64,000 nt of DNA from Gemmatimonadota bacterium. Its GTDB lineage: Bacteria > Gemmatimonadota > Gemmatimonadetes > Gemmatimonadales > Gemmatimonadaceae. The translations under genes were made by a program, and so were the position numbers. Below, piece after piece: positions 38,052-46,774 of this stretch. The DNA lies in NCBI GenBank assembly GCA_003134685.1, contig PLCA01000005.1:558001-622000 (forward strand). The letters run 5' to 3'. Every line of letters starts with the position of its first letter. The stretch's first letter is position 1. Under the pieces are notes generated by a model. It saw nothing but the letters and a program-made list of their open reading frames with translations. It was not told the origin of the DNA and made no database searches.

Positions 38052-40443
38052 CCAGTTCTCCCTCTAGTGCGTTGACAATCTTCGCCGTTCTCGCTTGCAC
38101 TTCCTGGTCCTTTAGTGTGCGCTCGGGATGACGGAACGTCAACGCCCACGCCAGACTCCGCGATCCTTCGGGAATACCCTGACCACTGAATTCATCGAAC
38201 AGAGTAAGACTCTCGAGCAGCTCGCCCGCTTCTTTCCTGATGACGGCGTCGATCTGCGCGGCGGTGACGAGCGAAGGCGCCAGCAGAGCGAGATCGACCT
38301 GAACTCGCGGAGTCGCCGGAATCGCCTTATACACATGGCTAATAGCGGGTCCCTGCTCGATCGCTTCGAGGTTGATCTCCAAACCGAAAGCGGGCTTCGC
38401 CCAAACTGGAGCATCGACCGTCAGCCGTCGCGCCGAACCGACCACATGGCCGTCCGCTGAGATTTCCCAGAGCGTTTCGCCGGAGCCAGGAACGAGCTTC
38501 ACCACCGCCGAGGGAAACGCAGCCACGGCCGCTGTTTCGGCGAGGAACTTGATGTCCCACTCGTCGTAGCTCGGTTGTATGGCCTTGGTGAAATGCGTCG
38601 GCGAGCGCTGACCCATCACCAGCGCCGCGACGTGCATTTCTTCGCGCGGAACCGCGGCCTTCTTCGGCCCAGGAAGCGCTGCCGGATCTTGCCCTTCGAA
38701 AAAAGCCGTGCCGATCTCGAACAGGCGAATGTTGCCCTGCATGCGAGCGAGGTTGTACTCGGCGCGAGAAACGAGAGTCCTCATCAGGTCGCCGCGCAGA
38801 AATGCTTCGTCCTCCGCCAGCGGATTGGTGACCCGGACTGTTGCTCCCTTCCCCTCCGCCACGAACGGCATCGGCCTGATTTCGTTGAGACCGGCAGCGA
38901 CGAGCGCTTCCTGCACGCGTTTCGTGACAGCGACGAGCGGCGCATCGGGCACAGCGCTGGGCCTGAACGGTCGCAGCTCCGAGGAGAACGAGTCGTAGCC
39001 TCGAAGGCGCGCGATCTCTTCGGCCAGATCCACGTCGCCATGTACGTCGTGCCGCCAGCTCGGAGGTGAAACCTTGAGGACATCCTTTGCCTCTGGCGCG
39101 ATCCTGAATCCGACCGTCCTGAGACTCTTCTCTACTTCGTTCGCCTCGACCGGCTCGCCGAGCAGTCGCGCCACGCGCGGGAGCTTGAGGGAGATTGGTT
39201 GCGGGCGCTTGGGGAGCGGATACAAGTCGACCGGATTCCCCTGGGGAATTCCGCCCGCGACCGACAGGATCAGTCGCACCGCGTAGTCGACGAGCCCTGG
39301 AATCGCATCGGCGTCCACACCACGCTCGAAGCGATAGCTGGCGTCGGTTGAGATTCCCAGCTTTCGACGGGTGGCGCGAATGCGGGCGGGATTGAACGCG
39401 GCAACCTCGAGAAAAATCTCGGTTGTCGATTCGGAAACTTCGCTGCCGCTGCCGCCGATGATCCCGGCGATGGCCTGCGCGCGCTCCGCATCTCCAATCA
39501 CCACGGCGCCGGGGGGAAGCGTCCTGTCGACTCCATCCAGCGTCTTGATCAGCTCTTCGCCGCGCGTTTTCCTCACGACGACGGTTCCTCGCGCGATTTT
39601 CTCGAGATCGAACGCGTGCATCGGCTGCCCGAACCCGAGCAGCATGTAGTTGGTGACATCGACGACATTGTTGATCGAGCGCGATCCGACCGACTGCAGC
39701 CGCTGAACGAGCCAGTCGGGGCTGGGACCGATTTTGAGTCCGGTGAGCACCGCGCCGGCGTACCGCATGCAGCCGTCTGTGTCTTCCAGCTTGACCGTGA
39801 CGTCTCCGACTTTCCCCGAAGTCGCCTTAACCGTATGCGTGCGAATGACGAACGGTTTTTCCTCCGCGATCTCGGGACGCGTCACAGTGCCCTGCGTCGC
39901 GGCGGCGATCTCGCGCGCGAGGCCCTCGTGCGACAGAAGATCGGGACGATTCGGAAGCACGTCGATCACGAGTCGCGTGTCGCCCATCGGCATCGCGTCG
40001 AGAAACCTCGTCCCCGGCTCCACTGTAAGCGTCAGTGGCATAATGCCCTCCTTGTCTTCTCCGAGCCCGAGCTCCTTGGCCGAGCACAGCATGCCTTCCG
40101 AGTTCTCGCCGCGAATCTTTCGCTTCTCGATCTTCACGCCCCCGGGGAGCGTGGCTCCGACGGGCGCGAACGGGTAGAGCGTGTTGACGGCGACGTTTGC
40201 GGCGCCACACACGACGTCCAGCAGAGTCCCCGTGCCGGCATCGACTTTCGTGACCCAGAGGTGATCGGAGTTCGGATGCCGCGCCACCTCGACGACGCGA
40301 CCGACCACGATATCGCCCAAATCCTGGCGCAGAGCGACAAGATCGTCCACCGTCGCGCAGCGTGATGTGAGCAGATCGCGCAGCTCAACGGGAGTGAGCT
40401 TGAACGGGACGAACGCGCGCAACCACTCGTAGGAGGCGTTCAC
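38029..40443 (-). CDS. pheT: Phenylalanyl-tRNA synthetase beta subunit
   Basis: An 804-aa subunit. The N-terminal tRNA-binding OB domain (VGRVVEVARHPNSDHLWVTKVD) is followed by the B3/B4 editing domain, the B5 domain and the C-terminal ferredoxin-fold anticodon-binding domain (PATPRVQVDLALLAPSLVTAAQID). The GTG at 40443 is chosen because it overlaps the pheS stop by 4 bp (GTGA) and begins VNASYEWLRAF, the usual N-terminus. A longer open frame runs back through pheS and is spurious. Confidence 0.96.
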   Translation of the reverse strand: MNASYEWLRAFVPFKLTPVELRDLLTSRCATVDDLVALRQDLGDIVVGRVVEVARHPNSDHLWVTKVDAGTGTLLDVVCGAANVAVNTLYPFAPVGATLPGGVKIEKRKIRGENSEGMLCSAKELGLGEDKEGIMPLTLTVEPGTRFLDAMPMGDTRLVIDVLPNRPDLLSHEGLAREIAAATQGTVTRPEIAEEKPFVIRTHTVKATSGKVGDVTVKLEDTDGCMRYAGAVLTGLKIGPSPDWLVQRLQSVGSRSINNVVDVTNYMLLGFGQPMHAFDLEKIARGTVVVRKTRGEELIKTLDGVDRTLPPGAVVIGDAERAQAIAGIIGGSGSEVSESTTEIFLEVAAFNPARIRATRRKLGISTDASYRFERGVDADAIPGLVDYAVRLILSVAGGIPQGNPVDLYPLPKRPQPISLKLPRVARLLGEPVEANEVEKSLRTVGFRIAPEAKDVLKVSPPSWRHDVHGDVDLAEEIARLRGYDSFSSELRPFRPSAVPDAPLVAVTKRVQEALVAAGLNEIRPMPFVAEGKGATVRVTNPLAEDEAFLRGDLMRTLVSRAEYNLARMQGNIRLFEIGTAFFEGQDPAALPGPKKAAVPREEMHVAALVMGQRSPTHFTKAIQPSYDEWDIKFLAETAAVAAFPSAVVKLVPGSGETLWEISADGHVVGSARRLTVDAPVWAKPAFGLEINLEAIEQGPAISHVYKAIPATPRVQVDLALLAPSLVTAAQIDAVIRKEAGELLESLTLFDEFSGQGIPEGSRSLAWALTFRHPERTLKDQEVQARTAKIVNALEGELGVRQRTA

Positions 40444-41468
40444 CTGGAGATCTGGTAAAGGAATCTCACGTCTGAATCGTAGAGAATCCGGATGTCGGGG
40501 ATGTCGTAGCGGAGCATCGCAATGCGCGCCGGTCCCATGCCGAACGCCCAGCCGGTGTAGCGATCGGCATCGAGCCCCGCGGCATTGATGACGGACGGAT
40601 GCACCATCCCCGAGCCGAGTATCTCCATCCAGCCGGTTCCCTTGCAGCCCGGACAGCCTGACCCATGGCACAGCTGGCACTCCACGTCCATCTCGGCCGA
40701 CGGCTCGGTGAACGGGAAATAGCTCGGGCGGAAGCGCGTCTTCGTCTTGCCGAAGAATTCATTGGCGAAATGCGTTAGCGTCGCCTTGAGATCGACGAAG
40801 CTGACCCCTTCATCGATTGCCAGCCCTTCGACCTGGGCGAACATCGGCGCGTGCGACGCGTCGAAGAAATCGCGGCGGTAGGCATTGCCCGGGCTCAGAA
40901 CCCTTATAGGCGGCTTGAATTTCTGCATCGTGCGGATCTGCACGGGCGAGGTGTGCGTTCTCAGCATCACGTTCTCGCCCAGGTATAGCGTGTCGTGCAG
41001 GTCGAGCGCGGGGTGATCGGCCGGGAAGTTGAGTGCGGTGAAGTTGTACCACTCCGTCTCGGCCTCCGGCCCCAGCGCGATCGTGAAGCCGAGCCCGCGG
41101 AAGATTTCCTCGATCTCCTCGATGACGAGCGTGACGGGGTGCTTGGATCCCTGCCACTGGCGCCGCGCGGGCATCGTGAGGTCGACGTTTCTCTGCGAGG
41201 AGCTGGCCGCGTCGAGCTGCCGGCGCCGATCGTCGAGTCGCGTCTCGAGTTTCAGTTTTACGGCATTGATCAGCGAGCCGCCCTCGCGCAGCTCTTCGGG
41301 CGCAAGCGACGGCAGCTGCTTGAAGAGCTCAGGCAACCGTCCTGACTTTCTCCCGAGGAGCGACGTGCGGGCATCTTCGAGCAAGGAGGCCGTGGTCGCG
41401 GCGTCGATGCGCTTCTCGCCCTCAGCGGCGAGCGTTGTGACGAGCTGCTGGAATTCCGAAAGCGTCAC
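40440..41468 (-). CDS. pheS: Phenylalanyl-tRNA synthetase alpha subunit
   Basis: A 342-aa catalytic subunit. An N-terminal coiled coil that contacts tRNA is followed by the class II core: motif 1 near HPVTLVIEEIEEIFRGLGF, motif 2 RVLSPGNAYRRDFFDASH and motif 3 GWAFGMGPARIAMLRYDIPDIR. An internal CQLCHGSGCPGCKGTGW insert is typical of bacterial PheS. It is coupled to pheT. Gap to rplT is 93 bp. Confidence 0.97.
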   Translation of the reverse strand: MTLSEFQQLVTTLAAEGEKRIDAATTASLLEDARTSLLGRKSGRLPELFKQLPSLAPEELREGGSLINAVKLKLETRLDDRRRQLDAASSSQRNVDLTMPARRQWQGSKHPVTLVIEEIEEIFRGLGFTIALGPEAETEWYNFTALNFPADHPALDLHDTLYLGENVMLRTHTSPVQIRTMQKFKPPIRVLSPGNAYRRDFFDASHAPMFAQVEGLAIDEGVSFVDLKATLTHFANEFFGKTKTRFRPSYFPFTEPSAEMDVECQLCHGSGCPGCKGTGWMEILGSGMVHPSVINAAGLDADRYTGWAFGMGPARIAMLRYDIPDIRILYDSDVRFLYQISR

Positions 41469-41561
41469 GATTCAGAGTTTGGGTGGGCAAACGCAAAAGA
41501 ACTCCACCGCGCTGTTCTTACATTAGCGCCGGTAGAGTCCTTTCGAAATCCTTGGGAGGCG

Positions 41562-41924
41562 TTACGCGGCGTCGAGAGCTGACCTCGCCTTTTCGGCGAG
41601 AGCGGTAAACGCGGTGGAATCGTTGACAGCGATGTCGGACAGAACCTTTCGGTCGATTTCAATGCCCGCCTTCTTGAGGCCGTGCATGAACACCGAGTAC
41701 GACATCCCGTGTTGGTGTGCGCCCGCATTGATGCGGAGGATCCACAGCTTGCGGAAATCACGTTTCTTGTTCTTGCGATCGCGGTACGCATACTTCCAGC
41801 CGCGCTCGACGTTCTCCTTGGCCGCCTTCCACAGCTTGCTCCGGGCGCCGAAGGCACCGCGGGCTGCCTTCATCACCTGCTTCTTGCGCTTCAAGCGCGC
41901 GACATTCGATCTAACGCGTGGCAT
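41562..41924 (-). CDS. rplT: 50S ribosomal protein L20
   Basis: A 120-aa protein, normal length, with the conserved [25 protein letters not shown] start and the [24 protein letters not shown] region. L20 is an early 50S assembly factor. In several bacteria it represses the infC-rpmI-rplT mRNA, which fits the attenuator seen before infC here. Confidence 0.98.
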   Translation of the reverse strand: MPRVRSNVARLKRKKQVMKAARGAFGARSKLWKAAKENVERGWKYAYRDRKNKKRDFRKLWILRINAGAHQHGMSYSVFMHGLKKAGIEIDRKVLSDIAVNDSTAFTALAEKARSALDAA

Positions 41925-41936
41925 TGGTCTATTCCT

Positions 41937-42134
41937 CTAGGCCTGAAGGAGGCGCTTGATGTTCCTGGTTTCGCCCGGAGTCTGGATGATCGTGGCCTGA
42001 CGCAGACGGCGCTTTCTCTTCGACGATTTCTTGGTAAGGATGTGGCTCTTGAACGCTCTCATGCGCTTCACCTTTCCCGAACCGGTGATCTTGAAGCGCT
42101 TTCTTGCGCCCTTGTGGGATTTCATCTTCGGCAT
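41937..42134 (-). CDS. rpmI: 50S ribosomal protein L35
   Basis: A 65-aa basic protein with the family start [24 protein letters not shown]. It lies between infC and rplT in the standard order, 12 bp before rplT. Confidence 0.98.
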   Translation of the reverse strand: MPKMKSHKGARKRFKITGSGKVKRMRAFKSHILTKKSSKRKRRLRQATIIQTPGETRNIKRLLQA

Positions 42135-42209
42135 TGCTGTTCCTTCGTGTGTAGATCCCGGCGTTGATCGCCGGGCTCGCTATGGACTTTCGGCAGACCG
42201 CGACGCTCG

Positions 42210-42725
42210 CTACTTGGGCGCGAGTATCATGGTCATGAACTTTCCTTCGAACTTTGGGTCGGTTTCGATCTTCGCCACATCGGCGAGCTCCGTAGCGACC
42301 CGATTGACCACCTGACGCCCGAGCTCGGGGTGGGCGATCTGTCTGCCCCGGAACATCAGCGTCACCTTCACTTTGTTTCCGTCCTTCAGGAACTCCCGCG
42401 CGTGACGGGTCTTGGTCATGAAGTCGTGCTCTTCGATTCCGGGCCGGTACTTCACTTCTTTCAGGTGAATCACGTGCTGCTTTTTCTTCGCCTGGCGCGC
42501 CATCTTCGCCTGCTCGAACTTGAATTTCCCGTAGTCCATGATGCGGGCCACGGGGGGCCTCGCCATTGGTGCGACTTCGACGAGATCGAGTCCCTGCTCG
42601 ATTGCCTGCGCAAGGGCTGCATCTACGTCCATGATTCCGAGCTGCGCCCCATCGGCAGCTATGACTCTGATGGGACTGATGCGGATCTGTTTGTTGACGC
42701 GTACGCGCTTGGTGGTGTCCTGGAT
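42210..42725 (-). CDS. infC: Translation initiation factor IF-3
   Basis: A 171-aa factor that checks initiator tRNA pairing. The N-domain is RVNKQIRISPIRVI ... LGIMDVDAALAQA and the C-domain KEVKYRPGIEEHDFMTKTRHAREFL. I place the start at an ATC codon (42725-42723). AAAGAGG lies 5 bases before it, no ATG or GTG gives a normal N-terminus, and infC genes in many bacteria use rare AUU/AUC/AUA starts for autoregulation. A TTG at 42752 would put the start within the terminator T-tract. A promoter and attenuator precede it. Confidence 0.93.
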   Translation of the reverse strand: MQDTTKRVRVNKQIRISPIRVIAADGAQLGIMDVDAALAQAIEQGLDLVEVAPMARPPVARIMDYGKFKFEQAKMARQAKKKQHVIHLKEVKYRPGIEEHDFMTKTRHAREFLKDGNKVKVTLMFRGRQIAHPELGRQVVNRVATELADVAKIETDPKFEGKFMTMILAPK

Positions 42726-42745
42726 ACGAGCCTCTTTACTCGGAG

Positions 42746-42780
42746 AAAACAAAAACGCGGACCCCTTTTCGGAGTCCGCG
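42746..42780 (-). terminator. Attenuator/terminator in the infC leader
   Basis: On the minus strand, CGCGGACTCC-GAAAA-GGGGTCCGCG (42780-42756) forms a 9- to 10-bp stem with one mismatch, followed by TTTTTGTTTT. It ends about 20 bases before the infC start and lies about 125-150 nt downstream of the predicted transcription start. No gene upstream would need termination here, so it fits an attenuator such as the L20-controlled leader known from Firmicutes. Confidence 0.8.
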
Positions 42781-42905
42781 CAACAAAATGCCGCCCTGCC
42801 GGGGCGCCATCCGTGGCTAGAACTCCTTCAGCACTCCTCAGAATTCGAGGGCCAGAGGGTGGGGTGATCCGCCCGGATCTCCCGCTTATCACATTGTCAG
42901 GACGT

Positions 42906-42934
42906 AAGATAGGACTGACTGTCGTGACATGCAA
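42906..42934 (-). promoter_or_regulatory. Predicted infC operon promoter
   Basis: On the minus strand, TTGCAT (42934-42929), a 17-bp spacer and TATCTT (42911-42906). The resulting leader to infC is roughly 175 nt and contains a 9-bp hairpin followed by the terminator hairpin. Confidence 0.7.
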
Positions 42935-42983
42935 GGGATCAGGCCCGCTTACGTGCGGTTCCTTCGCCGCCTAGATTCGCGGG

Positions 42984-43409
42984 ATGCCAAAGAAAGTCAT
43001 CGGTGGCAAGGTCGAGAAGCGAATCCCGATTGACGGCATTGGGGGCGTCTTCATCTACGCCAACGATGCGAAGGCGCTCTCGAACTGGTACGCCCACCAT
43101 TTCGGGCTGAAGCTCGAGACCTACGAGGACGGCAAGGTCTACGGCACCGAGTTCAAGTACCGGCGCCTCGGCGATTCCTCCAAAGTGGACTCGACCGTGT
43201 TCTCGATCTCGCAGGCCAAGACGACGCTCCCGACCGACCGCCGCGAGGCAGTGATCAACTACCGGGTGCGTGACCTTCAGCCGTTTCTGGAGCAGCTGAA
43301 AGCCGACGGCATCGAGATCGAGAAGACCGAGGACTTCGACTACGGCCGATTCGCGTGGATCAAGGATCCCGAGGGGAATCGGATCGAGCTGTACCAGCCT
43401 CTCAACTGA
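42984..43409 (+). CDS. VOC-family (glyoxalase/dioxygenase fold) protein
   Basis: A 141-aa single VOC domain with two beta-alpha-beta-beta-beta modules: GGVFIYANDAKALSNWYAHHFGLKLE and the C-terminal FDYGRFAWIKDPEGNRIELYQP. The latter carries the conserved metal-ligand glutamate of the family (NRIELYQ). The family covers glyoxalase I, bleomycin/fosfomycin resistance proteins and dioxygenases. This length and motif set do not identify a substrate. It diverges from the infC operon. Confidence 0.85.
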   Translation: MPKKVIGGKVEKRIPIDGIGGVFIYANDAKALSNWYAHHFGLKLETYEDGKVYGTEFKYRRLGDSSKVDSTVFSISQAKTTLPTDRREAVINYRVRDLQPFLEQLKADGIEIEKTEDFDYGRFAWIKDPEGNRIELYQPLN

Positions 43410-43423
43410 TAACTGGCGACTGG

Positions 43424-43688
43424 ATCAACTGCAGCTGAATATCAACTGCAACTGAATATCAACTGCAACTGAACGGGCGGGAGGCGTCAGAGGCATAGAC
43501 GCCAGTTTGTTAGTTCACTACGCCCTGACTTTACCAGGCCCGAATCAGGGCACAAGCAACTGCCTTTGCTCAGAACGCCATAGAGGCAAGTCCGGGCGTA
43601 GTGAACTGTCGAACTGGAAACTCTGCCTCTGACGCCTCGCGCCCGTTCAGTTGCAGTTACCAGCTTCCGCCCGTTCAGTTGCAGTTAC
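43424..43688. mobile_element. ORF-less S23-family repeat element (element C)
   Basis: This fills the 289-bp spacer between the VOC and MBL genes. On the left are three 17-bp direct repeats (ATCAACTGCAACTGAAT type, from 43424, 43441 and 43458). Inverted ends of 61 bp lie at 43471-43531 and 43588-43648, both starting GAACGGGCG and carrying GAGGCGTCAGAGGC and the core AGTTCACTACGCCC. Two CGCCCGTTCAGTTGCAGTTAC repeats follow on the right. Outer linker and inner core match element A, but no protein is encoded. Confidence 0.75.
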
Positions 43689-43698
43689 GGTTACAGTC

Positions 43699-44583
43699 CT
43701 AAGCCACGCCATCCTTTAGACGGTAGGCTTTCCCGTCGTGCTCAACCCGCCCCCATGCAACGGCCGCGTCGTGCTCGAAAATCACGAGCCAGTTCTCGTC
43801 GACCGCTTGCTTAAGGATCCTTCGCTTGGTCTCGAGCGTGACCAGAGGCTCGACGTCATAGCCCATGATCCACGGCAGCGGCAGGTGCGCGTGCGTCGGA
43901 ACGATATCGCCGAGGTAGAAGGCGCGGTCCCCGGATGACTCGATGAGTACGCTCTGGTGGAAGGGAGTGTGGCCCGGCGTGGGAATCACACGAACCCCCT
44001 TCACGATTTCCTTTTCGCGCGAGACCCACTCGATCTTGTCCGCCTGGTCCAGCGGTACCCAGTTCCGCTCGAAGTAGCTGGCCGCCGTCCGCTCGTTCGA
44101 ATTCATTGCGTACTCGTACTCGCCTCGCCTTACGATGTACGTCGCGTTCGGAAAGCTGACCTCCAGTGATCCGTCCGGACGATTGCGCGTGTTGCCACCG
44201 GCGTGGTCGAAGTGGAGATGGGTGTTGATCACGATGGAGATGTCGGTTGGCGCGACCCCGATCTCCTTTAGGCCATCTTCGAGCATAGTCCCGCCGTCCG
44301 CGCCCTCGTTTTCGAGGCCGTAGATGTCCTTGAACTTCTCGTTCTCCTTGTTGCCGGCGCCAGTGTCGATGAGGATGAGGCCCGACGGATGCTCGATGAG
44401 CAGGCAGCGCATGCCGAGCTGGATCCTGTTCCGTTCGTCAGCTGGGATGCGCCTTTCCCAGAGGGGCTTCGGAACGACGCCGAACATGGCGCCGCCGTCG
44501 AGCCTCTGACCGCCGGCCTGGATCGCGTGAACGGTGAAGCTGCCGATCTTGCGGCGCGAGACGAGGGGACTGGGCGCGGTCAC
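43699..44583 (-). CDS. Metallo-beta-lactamase-fold hydrolase
   Basis: A 294-aa MBL-fold protein. The metal-binding HxHxDH motif is NTHLHFDHAGGN, with later ligands in TPGHTPFHQSV, YLGDIVPTHAHLP and a C-terminal His in FEHDAAVAWG. Such proteins include lactonases and various hydrolases; the exact substrate is not evident. The GTG at 44583 overlaps the exonuclease stop by 4 bp and is preferred over a longer frame inside that gene. Confidence 0.88.
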   Translation of the reverse strand: MTAPSPLVSRRKIGSFTVHAIQAGGQRLDGGAMFGVVPKPLWERRIPADERNRIQLGMRCLLIEHPSGLILIDTGAGNKENEKFKDIYGLENEGADGGTMLEDGLKEIGVAPTDISIVINTHLHFDHAGGNTRNRPDGSLEVSFPNATYIVRRGEYEYAMNSNERTAASYFERNWVPLDQADKIEWVSREKEIVKGVRVIPTPGHTPFHQSVLIESSGDRAFYLGDIVPTHAHLPLPWIMGYDVEPLVTLETKRRILKQAVDENWLVIFEHDAAVAWGRVEHDGKAYRLKDGVA

Positions 44584-45506
44584 GCCGTCGTGTCGCGTGT
44601 TACTGGAGTGGGCAACCCGGAGGGTCTCCGCTTCTTCCGACGCACCGCCGGAGCCCTGAGCAGCGTCTGGAGCTCGCCCCAGGTGCCACAGCCGCGATCG
44701 GCGAGATCGGACATCATGCGCAGCAGACACTTCGCGGTCGCGAGCGCGTCGCCGGCGGCGCGATGCCGATTCCGGATCTCGACCCCGTAGTATCGGGCCA
44801 CGTAGTCGAGCGAGCGGCGCGAGAGCTGGGGCAGGACCTTGCGGGCGATCTTCACGGTGCAGAGGCGACGCCCCCGCAGCTGGCGGCCAGTGGAGCGCGA
44901 CACCTCTGTCGTCACGAATCGCCAATCGAACGTGGCGTTGTGCGCGACGAACACATTTCCCTCGAGCACACGCAACACGTCAGGGGCGATGCAGTCGAAC
45001 GTAGGCGCGTTCTTCACCATGTCCCAGGTGATGTTCGTCAGCTGTGTGACGAAGGGCGGAATCGAGCGCTGCGGATTGACGAGCGTCTCGTAGAGCTCGA
45101 CGATCTCGCCGCCCTTGACGACCACCGCGGCGAACTCCGTGATGCGATCGCCCAGCAAGGATCGGCCGCCGGTCGTCTCGGTGTCTACCACCACGTAGGA
45201 CAGCGCGCAAAGTGACTCGTCCGCTGAATGACCGTACGAGCGGGGGCGTTCTCGAGTGACGGCGTAAGGATTCACCGTCAGATCGGCCAGCATCCATCGT
45301 CCGTCCGCGTTGTGGACGAACTGCCGCCGCCCCGCGAACATCGCGTGCGCCATGTGCTCGGCGACAATTCGTGGAGCACCGGGAAGGCTGCAGACGTGCC
45401 CGATCAAGTCCACCACGTCGGCCGGACCCCGCGAGAGATAGTCGAGCGCGCGCGTCGTGAGCAGAGTGTCTTCGGGCTCGGAGTAAACTCCGCGCGTCAG
45501 ATCCAC
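44580..45506 (-). CDS. DnaQ-like 3'-5' exonuclease with N-terminal extension
   Basis: A DEDDh-type exonuclease of about 308 aa. Exo I is VVVDTETTGGRSLLGDRITEFAAV, Exo II is VAHNATFDWRFV and Exo III is NRHRAAGDALAT. About 100 residues precede the catalytic domain. The extension includes TRALDYLSRGPADVVDLIGHV, resembling the extension of stand-alone PolC-epsilon-like proteins. I use the GTG at 45506, which overlaps the arginine deiminase stop by 10 bp; an ATG at 45539 would also be possible. It may act in proofreading or DNA repair. Confidence 0.85.
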   Translation of the reverse strand: MDLTRGVYSEPEDTLLTTRALDYLSRGPADVVDLIGHVCSLPGAPRIVAEHMAHAMFAGRRQFVHNADGRWMLADLTVNPYAVTRERPRSYGHSADESLCALSYVVVDTETTGGRSLLGDRITEFAAVVVKGGEIVELYETLVNPQRSIPPFVTQLTNITWDMVKNAPTFDCIAPDVLRVLEGNVFVAHNATFDWRFVTTEVSRSTGRQLRGRRLCTVKIARKVLPQLSRRSLDYVARYYGVEIRNRHRAAGDALATAKCLLRMMSDLADRGCGTWGELQTLLRAPAVRRKKRRPSGLPTPVTRDTTA

Positions 45507-46732
45507 GGATCGTCTCGCGTGATTGGGCACGTCATGCAATGCGGGCCGCCGCCACCGCGGACCAGCTCGCCACCTTCGAACGTAATGACGGCGCGCTGGT
45601 TCGGCGGAATATCAGCATCGCTCGACAGGAAGTCGGACGCAGAGATCATCTTGAAGCCAGCTTTTTCCAGCTCTCTCAATGTCGTCTCGTTTCGCGCGTA
45701 CGACGTGATTACTCCGGGCCGCAGGGTCGTGTTGTTGCAACCGGACGCCCACTGCTCACGATCCTGGACGATCCTCTTCGATCCTCCGCAAAGAATCGGC
45801 TCCATCGGCAACCCGCAGGCCTTGAGCGCCGCGAACAGGTCGGGTTGCTCCTTCATGTGGCTGTCACCCTTTTTCCATTGAAGAATCGGCAGGCGGTACG
45901 GTCCGATGAAGTGGGGCGGATAAATCACGCACAGCTCCCGGTCGACGTGCGTGAAGATCATGTCGAGATGAATGGCGGTCGCCTCCTGCGGCATCACGAC
46001 GACGATGAGGTTGATGACCTCGGTCTGCTCGAACAGGATCGTAGCGAGGCTGTCGATTCCCGCCGGGCTCGATCTTTCGCTGAAGCCGATGACCAGCACG
46101 TCTTCCCGGAGCGGATGCACGTCCCCGCCCTCGAGGGTGTGGTTGAGACGGCGCTCGACCGACCCATCGTAGACGATCCCCTTGTTACTGAGCTTTGGAT
46201 GAGACGTGAACAGCGCCTTCATGATCAGCTCCTCCGTCCACCGCGCGTGAAAGCGCATCGAGCCGATCATCATGTTCTGATTGATCGCCATCGCGGAATC
46301 GCGTGTGAAAAACAGGTTGGGGAGCGGCGGAAGCGAGTAGCTGGATTCGTTGAGCGTGCGCGACAGCGGTCCTGGCTCCTCTTCCTTTCCCTCGATGAGG
46401 AGGTTCACGACGGCCGCGGGTGGCAGTCCGCGGAGATCCGAAGCAAGGGGCTCGAGCGGAACCACATCGAGGGTCTCACGAATGATCAGCTCCCGGACCT
46501 CCGGATCCTCGAGCACGTCGGTGAGCAGGTCGCGTACGTGCAGCACCTCGCAGAAGCGCTCGAGCACCTGAACGAAGCGCCGGTGCTCGCGCTTGGCGAG
46601 ATCGGCGTCGACGATGTCGTCGTACAGAAAGTCCGCTCTGGTGCTGGGTGTTACGGCGAGCAGCTCGTTGCCGGGGCTATGGACCAGAACGGTGCGGAGC
46701 GCACCGATTTCGGAGGTGACGTGAACAGGCAT
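45497..46732 (-). CDS. arcA: Arginine deiminase
   Basis: A 411-aa guanidino-group-modifying enzyme converting arginine to citrulline and ammonia. Active-site segments in order: NLFFTRDSAMAI, the EGGDVH motif (LNHTLEGGDVHPL), HLDMIFTHVD with the catalytic His, and the nucleophile Cys in the C-terminal GPHCMTCPI. The ATG at 46732 gives the usual start; the longer frame adds 11 residues. No carbamate kinase or ornithine carbamoyltransferase gene is near, so ATP production by a full ADI pathway cannot be claimed from this window. Confidence 0.94.
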   Translation of the reverse strand: MPVHVTSEIGALRTVLVHSPGNELLAVTPSTRADFLYDDIVDADLAKREHRRFVQVLERFCEVLHVRDLLTDVLEDPEVRELIIRETLDVVPLEPLASDLRGLPPAAVVNLLIEGKEEEPGPLSRTLNESSYSLPPLPNLFFTRDSAMAINQNMMIGSMRFHARWTEELIMKALFTSHPKLSNKGIVYDGSVERRLNHTLEGGDVHPLREDVLVIGFSERSSPAGIDSLATILFEQTEVINLIVVVMPQEATAIHLDMIFTHVDRELCVIYPPHFIGPYRLPILQWKKGDSHMKEQPDLFAALKACGLPMEPILCGGSKRIVQDREQWASGCNNTTLRPGVITSYARNETTLRELEKAGFKMISASDFLSSDADIPPNQRAVITFEGGELVRGGGGPHCMTCPITRDDPWI

Positions 46733-46774
46733 CCGTAGAAGATAACGTGCGATCGAATGGGGCACGGATGCGGG

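Noticed and set aside
40444-40680. N-terminal extension of pheT
   Set aside because: It overlaps the pheS coding region, and the GTG at 40443 gives a GTGA coupling and normal N-terminus.
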